The position numbers and the translations under genes were made by a program. The notes under the pieces were generated by a model, which was not told the origin of the DNA, searched no databases, and saw only the letters and a program-made list of their open reading frames with translations. Shown here piece after piece: positions 34,612 through 45,710 of a stretch of DNA of 64,000 bases. How positions within the stretch are numbered: position 1 is the first letter of the stretch; every line of letters begins with the position of its first letter. Source of the stretch: Clusia tigrina (Eukaryota; Arthropoda; Insecta; Diptera; Clusiidae); NCBI GenBank assembly GCA_920105625.2, contig OV050031.1, positions 214,265,194-214,329,193 of the forward strand, written 5' to 3'.

Positions 34612-35561
34612 TGAGGAAGCTCAAAGGCCCAAGAGCACCACAGCCCACAAACCTGACACTCATGCGAGAGGTAGTATCCACTCTATTCCCTCGCCAAGAA
34701 GAAGCCACACTTTACCAGGGACAGCAATTACACATGGACGATATCCCTGAAGTTACCACACAGGAAGTGCTTCTCATCACGCAACGCATCGCAGATAACA
34801 AAGCACTGGATTTGGACGGCTTTCCAAACATCGCAGTGAAAGCAGCGATTAAAGCGATGCCGGAGCTTTTCTCTAAACTCTACGACGCATGTCTCAAGGA
34901 AGGCGTTTTCCCAAAATCCTGGAAACAACAGAGGCGGGTGCTGCTACTTAAACCAGGGAAGCAGCCGGATCAACCATCGTCGTACCCTCCTTTGTCTATG
35001 CTGGATACGCGGGGCAAAGTATTGGAGCGCATCGTATGCGATCGACTACAGGAGCATCTGGAGAAACCAGAAAGGCTGTCCCCAAACCAGTATGGCTTTA
35101 GGAAAGCGCGATCAACGCTGGACGCCATTCAACCCGTCATGAGTATTGCTCATCAAGCCATTAGCGGCAGACATTGGAGATTTGGTACAAAGAAGTACTG
35201 TGCGGTGGTGACGTTGGAAATTAAAAACGCATTCAACTCTGGAAGCTGGTCCCAGATTATGAGCGCACTTAAAAGTTTCGCGGTGCCGGTATATCTGCAG
35301 CGAATTATAGCGAGCTACTTCGACAACAGAGTCCTGTTTTATGACACGGACGATGGCGTGAAAACGTACAGAGTAACTGGCGGCGTCCCCCAGGGTTCGG
35401 TGCTGGGCCCAACACTCTGGAACGCAATGTATGATGGCATCCTTAAACTTGACCTCCCGGCAGATTGTTGGTTCGGTTAAAGTCCCACTCTACGGCCTCG
35501 GCCATTGTCTTTAGATGTTTCCCCTCCTCAGCAAAAACAAAAAAAAAACAACAAAAAAAAA
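34612..35561 (+). mobile_element. R1-clade RT fragment, internally deleted, with 14-bp target duplication
   Basis: One open frame to 35480 encodes the front half of reverse transcriptase: NKALDLDGFPNIAVKAAIKA, LLKPGKQPDQPSSYPPLSML, SPNQYGFRKARSTLDAI, VVTLEIKNAFNSGSW (A box; the usual Asp is Glu) and GGVPQGSVLGPTLWNAMYDG (B box). At DCWFG it jumps to the R1 3' tail (TACGGCCTCGGCCATTG, TTTAGATGTTTCCCC, A-rich end), losing the FADD box and everything after. AGACTATTATGGGA flanks both sides (34598-34611, 35562-35575), a 14-bp duplication, the length made by R1 endonucleases. Confidence 0.9.
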
Positions 35562-35630
35562 AGACTATTATGGGAGACTCTCATGGGATGCAATCAGGGT
35601 AGACTATCACAGGAGACTATCTATTAGAAT
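35562..35630 (+). repeat. GGGAGACTATCAT minisatellite, right part
   Basis: The array at 34480-34611 resumes with AGACTATTATGGGAGACTCT and ends near CTATCTATTAG. The two parts are one array split by the R1 insertion. Confidence 0.85.
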
Positions 35631-36469
35631 ATACCGCTACCATGATAATTTTTTCTGGTTCTTCAACGCTTTTTATGTTCCCAAAGAGCAAAGATTATTG
35701 AGTTTTTTTTTATTCATTCGGTCAAGTCCAAAAATCTTTGAGATAGACACACTCCCGATTTCCCAGAACTCTATACTTTGCTCTGTTGGAACCATTCCAT
35801 TGCCGGTGGGTTTTCCTAAAGATGGTTCTTCCCTTTGAAATAATAATTTCGGATTCAGTGATAGTCCAGTCGAAGGAACATTTCTGCATTAGAATGACGT
35901 CTTCCACATGCACCGTATTTCCTAACCAGTAAAGCCAGTTTACAGTGATTTCTTTGACTATATGGATATCGGCCTTGAGCTAGTGGTTTGATCATGTGTA
36001 GAAGATGGAAGAGTAGGAGAAGAATTTCCTCTCAAAATCTTCCAGAACCATATAAATGATCGTTACCACCATTCAAGCGTTGTCTTCAGAACGTAGTTTA
36101 CCACCTTTTCTCTTCAGAACGAAGTTCTGTAATGATGAATGGTTTATAGATTGTTAGTAAGCCAGGTTCCTCCAGATATGGAGGTCAAAGGAATGGTAAG
36201 AAAGACGTGAGATATCCTTGACTTGCACAACATAGCAACATGTTTCCTCTGTCTCTTGAAAATGGGTTTCTTAGTTTATATAAATCAGTGCCCCCCCTGA
36301 AATAAATTTAATCATATTTGATCGAGAGTGCATTGGTATATTTGTATGGAGCTTTGAATAGATGGTACCGGTAGTTTTTCCAGTTATGCAACTGGTCAGA
36401 AGAAATACCAAAATTTTCCCATACCTTCATGATTATCCAGCACTGCTATGAATGAGCAACAAATTCATT
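35631..36469. other. Intergenic DNA, nothing recognised
   Basis: A poly-C run of seven (36290-36296) and short frames only. Confidence 0.45.
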
Positions 36470-37105
36470 ACATAACAACGTTTCATCTCAAGATTCCCAG
36501 AGCTCTTCTATTCGCAATTAATTTCCTTGCCTACTTCTTCATAATATAACACCGTTTAAACCCAAGGTTTCCAATGATTTCCTGTAATTGGTGAACTTTC
36601 CTACCTACTTCTTCGACAATGTTTCATTTCAAAGTTTCCAAAGATTTCCTGCGATTACTCAATTTTCCTCCATACATTACAAAACAACGTTGAATCCCAA
36701 GGCTTCCAAATTTTCAATAATCGCAACTCATGTCCCTGCCTACTTCTTCATTATAATGATAATATGTAATCTCATGGTGTCCGTAGCTTTCCTGTAATTA
36801 GTGAGTTGTCCTGCCTACTTCTTCATTACAAAACAACATTTTATCTCTTCCAAGGCTTTCCCCTAATTCCCTAATTTTCGTGCCTATTTGTTCATCACAA
36901 AACAATGTTGTATCTCAAGGATTCCAAATTTTCCATATTCGCACTTAATTTTCTTGCTTACTTCTGCATTATAAGACAACGTTCAATCTCATGGTGTCTA
37001 TAGCTTTCCTGCAATTACTTCTTCATTACAAAACAACGTTGAATCTCATGGCTTCCAAATTTTCCCAATTCGCAATTAATTTCCCGTGCCTACTTCTTCC
37101 TTTCT
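36470..37105 (+). repeat. Diverged minisatellite, unit about 70 bp
   Basis: The words GCCTACTTCTTCATTAC, AACAACGTTGAATCTCA and GCTTCCAAATTTTC recur about eight times at 55-80 bp spacing. Copies vary in length and identity, and some are compressed. No coding role is apparent. Confidence 0.75.
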
Positions 37106-37789
37106 GGCCATCAGTCAATGGATGCCGGATATGCCAGCCACATATGCAGATTACTTTAAGCACACCACTTCTGTGGAAAGCGCCCAATAACCAGCAAATG
37201 AGTTGCTCATCTGCAGCAAGCTCAAACTCACTTACAATAAGGCATAAAAACGTCCACCTAAGAGTACCGGGATTGAGCTTTGACCATTACTCGGTGCAAA
37301 ATGACGGCAACCCAATTGATGGCCAGACCTATGAGGCGTGCTTAGCAATGCCAGGACATTGTTTGCGGTTCAACTGAGATTATTTATTAATAATTATTTG
37401 CTATGACTTGCATAATATATAGAAAATCTATAATTTTCTCTTACGCAGCCGTTAAGAGGTGGCTTTGAGGAGCTGTTCGAGCAGCAGGGGGCAAAAGGCA
37501 AAACTTGAAATAGCAGTGAAAGTGAAAATCCAAAAGCCCAACTGCACTTTTTTATTGCATATGCAATGGATGCAAATAAAAAAAAAAGAAAAATGTTATT
37601 ATTGTGGGCAAATGTGTTGAAGATTATTTGGTTAAGCGCATTACGGCAACTTGTTGCAATTAACTTGCCATATCAATCAAACAATTTTTTCTTTTGCACA
37701 AATATGGCGCATCTGCTGCCGCAACAAGCCAAGTCACGACGACACGTTTTTGCGCGACTGCATGCCATTTTCCATTTCAGCAATAAAAC
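37106..37789. other. Intergenic DNA, nothing recognised
   Basis: The 128-codon plus-strand frame at 36991-37377 partly overlaps the minisatellite and has no family resemblance. Confidence 0.4.
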
Positions 37790-37921
37790 AGTGAGACACC
37801 AATGGAACAGCAGTGAAAGACCAGTGAAGCAGCAGTGAAACACCAGTGAAGCAGCAGTGAGACACCAGTGAAACAGCAGTGAGACACCAGTGAAGCAGCA
37901 GTGAGACACCAGCGAGACTCC
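37790..37921 (+). repeat. 22-bp minisatellite built from 11-bp half units
   Basis: Six units of AGTGAGACACCAGTGAAGCAGC follow without gaps; the last is degraded. Each unit is two related 11-mers (AGTGAGACACC and AGTGAAGCAGC). All minus frames stay open through it because 22 is not a multiple of three but stop words are absent, giving Cys/Ser/Leu-rich repeat peptides with no support as proteins. Confidence 0.9.
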
Positions 37922-38251
37922 ATTGAGCTGAGTGCCTCGTGAGATGCATGCGTGCCCGTACACCGCAAGGAAATTGACGGGATTTGCCACATGTCAAATG
38001 CGCGCTTGACAAACTCGTATGCAGTGCACAGCCGTGCTGCATGTGCAAAATGTCATGTCCCACACGGCAGCGAGTGCCATTATACTGGCAGACTATTTCC
38101 TAATGCTGCCTGATTTGCTGCTCGCGAGCATTTTGGCACAACAATCAATCAAGCAATCAAATTTACAAGTGCCAGCGAGCGAGCGTGTGGCCCGGCAGAG
38201 GCAGAATTGCAACTTCTTTTGGGGCCGTGTGGAAACATGACATGTGTACAT
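37922..38251. other. Spacer between two repeats
   Basis: No gene or RNA feature recognised. Confidence 0.5.
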
Positions 38252-38915
38252 GCACACCAGAGCACCGCCAGGGCCTAATTAAATTTTGATATAATTTAAG
38301 CAATTTTTCATAATATTTACAAATTAAGTTTCTTAAGTTCATGGCAGTTTAAGGAGTTGGATCATGGTAGTTTAAGAAGTTGGATCATCTTAGTTTAAGA
38401 AGTTGGAGCATGTTAGTTAAAGAAGTTGGATGATGTGAGTTTAAGCAGTTGGCTCTAATGAGATGGGTATTTAAGAAATTGTTGTGGCTGACTTAAACAG
38501 CACTTGAACTTCATATAAAGGGGGAACTAGAGAAGATGAAGAGCATGTAAAACATGATATGAATTAATAAAACATCATGTTTTGCACACCAGAGCACCGC
38601 CAGGGCCTAATTAAATTTTGATATAATTTAAGCAATTTTTTATAATATTTACAAATTAAGTTTCTTAAGTTCATGGCAGTTTAAGGAGCTGGATCATGGT
38701 AGTTTAAGAAGTTGGATCATCTTAGTTTAAGAAGTTGGAGCATGTTAGTTAAAGAAGTTGGATGATGTGAGTTTAAGCAGTTGGCTCTAATGAGATGGGT
38801 ATTTAAGAAATTGTTGTGGCTGACTTAAACAGCACTTGAACTTCATATAAAGGGGGAACTAGAGAAGATGAAGAGCATGTAAAACATGATATGAATTAAT
38901 AAAACATCATGTTTT
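38252..38915 (+). repeat. Tandem duplication, two 332-bp copies, about 99% identical
   Basis: Copies are 38252-38583 and 38584-38915 and differ at about two positions. Each contains an inner array of about five 21-bp units (TTAGTTTAAGAAGTTGGATCA type). Near-identity means a recent event or an assembly duplication. Confidence 0.92.
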
Positions 38916-38921
38916 ACATGC
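38875..38921. repeat. Perfect 16-bp hairpin, 15-nt loop
   Basis: GCATGTAAAACATGAT (38875-38890) pairs exactly with ATCATGTTTTACATGC (38906-38921). In the first copy of the duplication the right arm breaks after ATCATGTTTT (ending 38583), so the duplication joint is inside this arm. Confidence 0.9.
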
Positions 38922-39157
38922 TTTCGAGTGGCTGCCTCGAACATAAATCTTAATTTAAACTAATAAAATTAACTTAAAAAAATAATATAAAATATAGATA
39001 TCAATAAAGTCGAGAGAATCGAGAGATAGTCAATAAAATCGAGAGAAATAATCTTAAGAATTATAAATCTTAAATGTTTAGTTCAACAATTGATGTCCCA
39101 CTTTACTATATGAAGCAATCCTGGTACAGTTGCATATCCATAGGGAATCGTCTCTAA
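38922..39157. other. AT-rich spacer
   Basis: Short GAGAGAATCGAGAGATAG-type repetition near 39012-39050; nothing else. Confidence 0.4.
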
Positions 39158-39280
39158 AACTGTACACGTAATTCAATCTAAGCTTATGACTACAATATTG
39201 GAAAAGGACTCTATCAGAAACTGGACACGTAATTTCATCTAAGCTTATGACTACAGTATTAAAAGAGGACTCTACCAGAT
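39158..39280 (+). repeat. Two-copy 61-bp tandem duplication
   Basis: TGTACACGTAATTCAATC at 39161 and TGGACACGTAATTTCATC at 39222 begin two copies that share CTAAGCTTATGACTACA and AGGACTCTA. Confidence 0.8.
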
Positions 39281-40289
39281 CCTTTCAATTTATGCATAAT
39301 CCTACCTGCTATATGAGTATTGTTCTAAGCTGCTTCTGATGGTATACGTCGTATGAAAAGAAAGCTATATCAATTTCTCTGCCTTCATACGAGGACAAAT
39401 ATACACGTAGACCTCCCGTCAAAAAACTGCGATGATGAACACTTAGCACCAAAAATACAGCACTAAAAATATAGAAAGGACTATGAAATTTTTGTTGAGC
39501 CCTTTTTGGTTTACTTTACAGTCCTGGGAATCTCAACTGGAGCCTCCAACTAGGTAACTTACCACAACAAATTTATCTGCAAAGGTCACAGCGCATCAAA
39601 ATAATGCTCACATAAAGCAGCAGACGTTTAAAGTTCAGTATTTGGAAGTACTCACACAAACTCAACACTCATTAAGCATGAACTTTTGCGATGCGTGAAA
39701 GTTCAACACTGTGAACTTTTAGGAGCAGCACCGCAATGACAATGGGTAGTAAAAAGGCAGCAATTTCCAAGATGTAGCAAGAAGTTTGTAACAAAAACTG
39801 AAAATGCACGCTTTTATGAAAACTAGATATGCATACTTTGTATGTGAAATGCTTTTAAAGGGTTCGGTATACAACCATGTTCATTTATTCAAATATGTAT
39901 ACCTTTAAAGCGTGGAAGATCTAAATTGTAATATTAAAATTAGTTAATCAGAAGCTAGTAAAAATAGAACAACTGTTGTTTGCGAATTTCTTTAAGCCGC
40001 GTTCCATCCAGCTGTGATATTAATATGTGTGAATGAAACTCTTTGGACGAAGAAGCTCCAGCAAAAAAGGTGTACGAAGCGGAAGTCGCTGGACGACGAC
40101 GTAATAGACGACCATGCCTCCGAAGGAAGAGCCAAGTCGAGGAAACCCTAACCACGCTTGGTATAACAGATTGGAGAAGACGCGCGCAAAGCAGAGACGC
40201 CTGGTGAGCTCTGTTAAGTGCGGCCGTAACGGGTTCTTTCGCAAGATTCTACGATTAGGCCACGAAAGTAAGAAAGTAAGAATGGAAGT
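39281..40289. other. Intergenic DNA, nothing recognised
   Basis: GTGAACTTTTAGGAGCAG-type word repetition near 39640-39720 is weak. No supported gene. Confidence 0.4.
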
Positions 40290-40503
40290 AGCCGCCCTCT
40301 GTGGTCTAGTGGTAAGCATGCTAGACTCCCTCCCCGAGGGTCGCAGGTTCAAATCCTGCCCCGGGCTTATTCTCCAAAATGCTTCTTTCCATAAAATATT
40401 TTTCTCTTCGAGTCAAAAGCCTCTGGTGCTAGTACTCATTCCCCCAATACGTTGCACTCATAACTATTTATGGTGTAAGGTATAATAATAATGTTAATAA
40501 TAA
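40290..40503 (+). mobile_element. tRNA-derived SINE, apparently full length
   Basis: The head has an A-box-like TGGTCTAGTGG (about 40303-40313) and a B-box-like GGTTCAAATCC (about 40347-40357), 43 nt apart, within GCCGCCCTCTG...CCCGGGCTT. A body follows (TTCGAGTCAAAAGCCTCTGG, TAGTACTCATTCCCC), then a TAA-rich tail (40481-40503). Flanking TAAGAATGGAAGT at 40277-40289 and 40504-40516 is an exact 13-bp target duplication. Related pieces: 11487-11640 and, inverted, 62466-62520. Pol III transcription and LINE-driven mobility are inferred. Confidence 0.88.
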
Positions 40504-40689
40504 TAAGAATGGAAGTGTTCACCAATCAACCAAAGTCGCTTAATCTCTATAGATGATAAATCTTTCTAAGCGATTATTAGATCATACTTCAGTCAGATCT
40601 CAATTAACTACGCCTTCTCCCAATCTTATGGGCTTATAAGCTCCATCAATGGCTTCATATCGTAAAACTTCTGAAAAAGAATGGGACCT

Positions 40690-40740
40690 GTGACTCATGC
40701 AGTATCACAAAGGGTAGATGTGCCTTTTTGGAGACCGCAT
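40690..40740 (+). mobile_element. LINE 3' tail fragment
   Basis: CTCATGCAGTATCACAAAGG and ATGTGCCTTTTTGGAG parallel 11640-11690. In both places a SINE lies just upstream. Confidence 0.4.
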
Positions 40741-41061
40741 TTCTGTGTTCTCTTTAAATACTCCCAACAACCCTAGAGCTATGACCAGATGTGTTACTGT
40801 TTATAACCTTCTTATTCAATACGCAAGTGAGAGAAAACTGTATCAAAATTTTGCCTTGAAGAAAGAGAGAGCGAGAGAGAGGCTGTATTACCTTTTTAAG
40901 AGCTTGCCCTTCTCTAAATGGTACAAGGAGCCACAAATGTTAGATCACATGTCTACAGTATTTAAACAAAATATCTCCTGGACACATATTTGCATTCCAG
41001 ACCTTCACTCAAGCAAAATACGTCCTAATATATTATTAGATATCTACACGATCATACAAAG
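40741..41061. other. Unassigned DNA with a 120-codon frame
   Basis: The plus-strand frame 40718-41080 begins in a LINE tail and encodes a Lys/Arg/Leu-rich peptide without recognised domain, ending in the next minisatellite. Probably chance. Confidence 0.3.
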
Positions 41062-41440
41062 GTCGAAGAAAAAATGTTAAAAAAACAAACTGAAAACTTG
41101 AGGTTTTCGAAAAGTCCTTCAGAAGACTACAAGCATGATCATCATTCCACACGATCCTCTATTCAGATGTCGAAGAAAAAATTATAGAAAAGAAACTGAA
41201 AATTTGAGGGTTTTAAAAAGTCCTTCAAAAGATGTCAGGCATGGTCATCATTCCACGCGAAAGTATATCCAGATGTCGACGAAGAAATGGTAGAAAACAA
41301 ATTGCAAACTTGAGGACTTCAAAAAGTCCTTCAGAAGATGACAAGGTTGGTGATCATTCCACACGATCGTATATACAGATGTTGAAGAAAAAGTGATTAA
41401 AAAGTCTTTGAGACAATGATAAGGTCATGAAGGCAAGATC
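41062..41440 (+). repeat. Minisatellite, unit about 106 bp, about 3.4 copies
   Basis: GTCGAAGAAAAAATG and its variants begin copies at 41062, 41169, 41275 and 41381. Each holds AACTTGAGG, AAAAAGTCCTTCAGAAGATG and GATCATCATTCCACACGA-like words. Confidence 0.88.
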
Positions 41441-42530
41441 ATCATGCAGCGTAAGACTCCCATCCGTTAGCTTGGTCATCGTTTGTTCTCAAAATGCTAA
41501 AACATATCACTGATGTTCAATATTCTTACCTCAAAGGATGAACCACAGAAGTAACTGGGAAGATGCTAGTCTCTTGAAAAGTTCACAAAAATGTCCAATG
41601 AGTACTTGAGAGGACGTTATTGGTTTCCTTGTAAAAAATAAGGATGATGCTTTCGATGGTGACAGATATCGCAAAGGATTGAATATTTTTATTCAAATAT
41701 AAAGGAACAACTAACAACAAAATACTCTTCAGTATAAAATCCTACCTTGGTATATTCCCTGGAGATACGAAGCTCGTTAGGAACATACTAGTAAAATAAT
41801 TTAAGGAGTATTTTTAAAAGATGTGACAATATCGGTGCAATCCCAAAGCGACCCATTAAAAGATGTCCTAGTTAATATAAATATGGTAGGTAGAGTTCTC
41901 GAATACTCATGGGGCCATAGTATCAAATATTTGTTTCGATACATCCAAGGAAAATATTAGTTTATTCCATTTAATTTTATTTATTTTATTTTTTTAAATT
42001 TTATTTTATTTTATAAAATAAGAAGTTATAATAATAAATTTGTAAACTGGCAGCACTAGCGACAAAAGCCATAGCTGATCGATTTAATTAAATATAATTA
42101 ATAAAATAAAACTCTCATATTAAAAAATGATTTGACGAATAGTGATCTACACACATTGAACATGATCTTCAAAAATAAAAATTTCCATTTTTCCAGAGCA
42201 TTTCCTCCAATTTCGCTCTTATTTCTGAAATCGATATACCCACAACACTTCTTGGTTGCATGAGGAAGTTGTTGAGTTGCTGGCGTACCATTTCCACACT
42301 CATTTTCTTACCAAACTTCCTAAAGTTTTTTTCCATCGACTGAATCACTGATCTCCGTTCAGTTTTCCATCGCTCCCAACCTGAGCTTCAGTTCGCTTCC
42401 TACATGCGAAATTAGTGCATATACCGTGAAAATATTTCCTTTGCTTGATTAAAATGCAATTAAACAGAGCTCTGCAATTAAGTTATTTGCCACAAAATAA
42501 ATTCTTTTATAAATCTAACAGAAAACAGCG
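41441..42530. other. AT-rich intergenic DNA, nothing recognised
   Basis: A TTTTATTTTATTTTA-type run lies at about 41965-42015. No supported gene. Confidence 0.5.
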
Positions 42531-43770
42531 CAACAATGCAGCAACAGCCGCAAGCAGAGTTGCAGCCGCACTGCCACATTGCAACCGCAAATTATACCAT
42601 CAAACTATCTGAGGACGCACAATCAAGAATGCAGCTACATAATTCACACCCCTTGTTGCAGTGCACCAGCCACGCACACGAACACCAACAGCAATTGCAA
42701 CAACAACTGCCACAGAGCATAGGAAAAAGCTGCGTTGCTGCTGCCAACACTGGGGCAGCGAAATTTATGCGCGCCACAACTGCAGATTATATGTTCTATC
42801 AGCGTTTTGATTGATGACCTCTTGCAACAATGCCGCCTACTTGTAATAAACACATCGCAAACTCCCGGCAGGCCGCATGCGGTAAGTCGTCTCTCGAAAT
42901 TGCATTTTACCACGCATCGAGCAGCCGAACTGCATCTTATTCCAGCACAGATTTCACTTTAATCCTGTCTTCGTTTTGTTGTTCTGAAAATACTCGCAGT
43001 GAAACGTGAAATGCTCGCAGCATTTGCTGCACAAGTGTAAATAAAATATTAACAATATCATAACTTAAAAAATAAATATTAAAAAAAGAACAATATGAAA
43101 TGCTCGTAAAGCTTAAAGAAGTGCAGAAATTCTTAAATGCTGCATAAAAGTATAAATATGCAGCGCCAGATGATCTTTCTCCCGCTCTCGTGGCGCAATG
43201 AGCCTCATGAATGCATTAAATTTTCCACCCATCAGCGGCTATTAACAGCGAGTCGGGAAAAGCCGTGCTGCAATTGCGGCTTTGGCCGCTGTTGTCTGCG
43301 GCAAATAAATTCTGCGATGATTTGTTAATGCATTCGCTTGCCTCATATATTTAGCTGCACGCCCAGTTAAATGCTGCCACTTTGCTCCGGCAAACGCAGC
43401 CGTAGCCTCAGCTACAAACACAGCTTCACCTGCGTCAGCCTGCGCCTGAACCTGGGCCTCAGCCTGTACTTGGAGCCTTCGACTCAAACTTATGCTGATG
43501 CGAGTACTTAGCTGCGGACTCAGAACTTCTGTGGCAAATGAAAATAAAATTGTTTATGTAACACGTTTTGGCATTATCGATTGCTGCTGCACATAAGTTA
43601 TAGCACAAAAGTAATGATTCCTCTGCGGCAACATGAACATTATCGTGCAGCAATTTCAACTACAGGAGCACTAAGTTACGAGCACTCTCTTTCGCTCTGT
43701 GGCCTGTCGCGGCCAACTACGCGAATAACTGCAATGGTATTAAAGCATTTTGACTGGTGCGCGTGGTGCT
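42531..43770. other. CAACAG/GCA-biased stretch, no gene called
   Basis: A plus-strand frame at 42536-42814 encodes a Gln/His-rich peptide (MQQQPQAELQPHCHIATANY...), of the kind that CAACAG-biased fly DNA produces. No domain or splice pattern was found. Nearby are ATTTGCTGCAC words as at 540. A Gln-rich exon cannot be excluded. Confidence 0.3.
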
Positions 43771-43912
43771 CGTGGTGCTCATGGTGCTGGTAGTGGTGGT
43801 GGTGATGCCAGTGGTGGTGATGCCAGTGGTGGCGATAGTGGTGCCAGTGGTGGCGGTGGTAGTACCAGTGGTGACTGTGGTGGTGCTAGAAATGACTGTG
43901 GTGGTTGACTGC
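43771..43912 (+). repeat. GTGGTG-rich minisatellite
   Basis: GGTGGTGATGCCAGTGG-type units of about 12-15 bp repeat from about 43785, then GTGGTACCAGTGGTGACTG variants. The Val-rich (plus) and Thr-rich (minus) frames stay open from composition. Confidence 0.8.
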
Positions 43913-44790
43913 ACCTTACTTGAAATTAATGCGCTCACTCACCAAGTAACTCCTAGTTTACGTTGTTGCCTGCCAAAACTTTCTTTGTTTAAGTGAAGCA
44001 GAAAATATTTCTTTGGGGAGTGAAGGGAGTTTGTATGAAGATGAATGCCTGAAACATAGTTACAGATAATTTTGGAATTTATCCCTCTTAACTATGCCCA
44101 AAGGGAGCTTTTCTAGCAACATTACCTACTACTCGTCGCCTGACTGTGTTCAGAAATATTGGTTGAAATTTGGCGTCATTCTACTTTCAACAACTTTTTA
44201 TTATACCATTAACTACTCTCATTCAATGTCAATAAAGGACAATATGATTAGATGATCTTTTATGGCTTAGTATACTCCATTTTTCTTCTCAGAAGAATAG
44301 ATACATGTAGAGCATATTTAACTAAGCCTCAAGAGATACTTTTAACATATTCGCAGTTTGAGAGCAAACAGCCCGTTTCTATTCTGTTCCTTTTCGAACT
44401 AGTATACTATATCAAGAATTGCAGGAACGAACTATAGTTCTTGTTAGGAGTATGGAACATAATGTTAGAACATATGACGTTCAGTTGTCGTGTATCATAA
44501 TACTAGCCGAGTATCTACAAATGTTACCATGTCTTCCACAATATATGTATGTAATGGACGAATCAAAGCATCGGTCCACAATCACAGCACAGGAACCTGA
44601 ATTTTTCTTGTCTCCTTATGACAACATAATATATATTCTCCTTTGTTATGATCTAACCAGGTATACGAATAAAAATGAATATGTACAGGGGACTTTCACT
44701 TTCTTTCTGTATCCGGCGAACTGAAAGGCTGCATATCAAGTCTCGAACCACAGATAAGTGAACTTTATTTATTAGTATTATTATTATTAT
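43913..44790. other. Intergenic DNA, nothing recognised
   Basis: Ends in a (TAT)n run at about 44771-44794 that forms the A/T-rich tail of the LINE to the right. Confidence 0.45.
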
Positions 44791-45710
44791 TATTGTGTAG
44801 AGGATTTAAATCACTGCGATCTTTGGATGTATTGTGCCCCCATCATAGGTTCAAGGTACGTCTTTCAGTCCTATCCTCTGAATAAACGTGATGACAAGTT
44901 TTGGCTCCAGAGGTTTCACATCATTAGGAGAGCATTCGAAGAATCCTAAGTATTTACTGTGGGTTTGCATGAGATCCATTGTGTCAGCATATGCAAAGAC
45001 GTCTCCTCTTCCCCCATACAGAATCTGCAGGATCCTTCCAAGGTGACCCTCATTCTCACCATATGTGAGTTCAGTTTACAGTGTGCTGTGAGTAGGCCTG
45101 TTATCATCCTAAGATTATTCTTAGAGAGATTGATGAGTGATTCGAATCTTTTTAGGTGGTAAGTCCCTAGCAGACTCATTGATACCCTTAGGCCTGGTAT
45201 CTTAACTCCATGTTCGTGCCTATGGTGTCCTTCATCAATCCTAAGCTGGTTAAACAACTTGCCCTTGCCTACACCACAGTAGGATTTTGGGCCAATAAAG
45301 GGTGTTGCAGCCTCCTTCCTTGCAAGTTCGTCGGCAATCTCGTTCCCTTCTATGCAGGTATGTCCTGGAACCCATAGAATGGTAAGTTTGTTGCGTGAGC
45401 CAAGATCATTAAGTTTTTTGATGCACTGCCATACCAGTTTCGAATTTACCTGACAAGAGGTAAGCGCCCTAATGGCCGTTTGGCACTTCGTTGGCAACGG
45501 CAATTTGCTTGCGCTCGTTACCTTTTTCAATGTTGAAATGTGCACATCTCTCAATATCGTGGATTTCCGCCTGGAAGATGCTAGTATATTTGCCTAGGGA
45601 TTCATAGTATTTGTATCTAGGTCCAAATACCCCCGCGCCGGAACCCTCTTCTGTGAGAGATCCGTCGGTACACCAGGTGATCGTGGACTGATCTAACCTG
45701 TAGGTTTATA
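44791..45710 (-). mobile_element. RNase-H LINE 3' end
   Basis: On the minus strand: WCTDGSLTEEGSGAGVFGP (from about 45685), FQAEIHDIERC, TKCQTAIRALTSC where SDSQAAIRAL is expected (the Asp is lost), then an open frame 45554-44946 with TILWVPGHTCIEGNEIADEL, KGKLFNQLRIDEGH and CRFCMGEEETSLHML. The 3' tail has CTATGATGGGGGCACAAT and ends in a TAA/TTA run. Other copy: 13790-14450. Confidence 0.88.

Noticed and set aside
34480..35630. CRISPR-like array of GGGAGACTATCAT units
   Set aside because: The units are contiguous without spacers, and the context is a eukaryotic genome; it is a minisatellite split by a LINE.
37673..38063. Cys/Ser-rich repeat ORFs of about 105 codons (minus) as a secreted repeat protein
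   Set aside because: The repetition comes from the 22-bp DNA array and appears in several frames; there is no signal of a gene around it.
40291..40365. Possible functional tRNA gene with A- and B-box motifs
   Set aside because: The acceptor stem does not close convincingly, the sequence continues into a SINE body with a TAA tail, and a target duplication flanks the whole unit.
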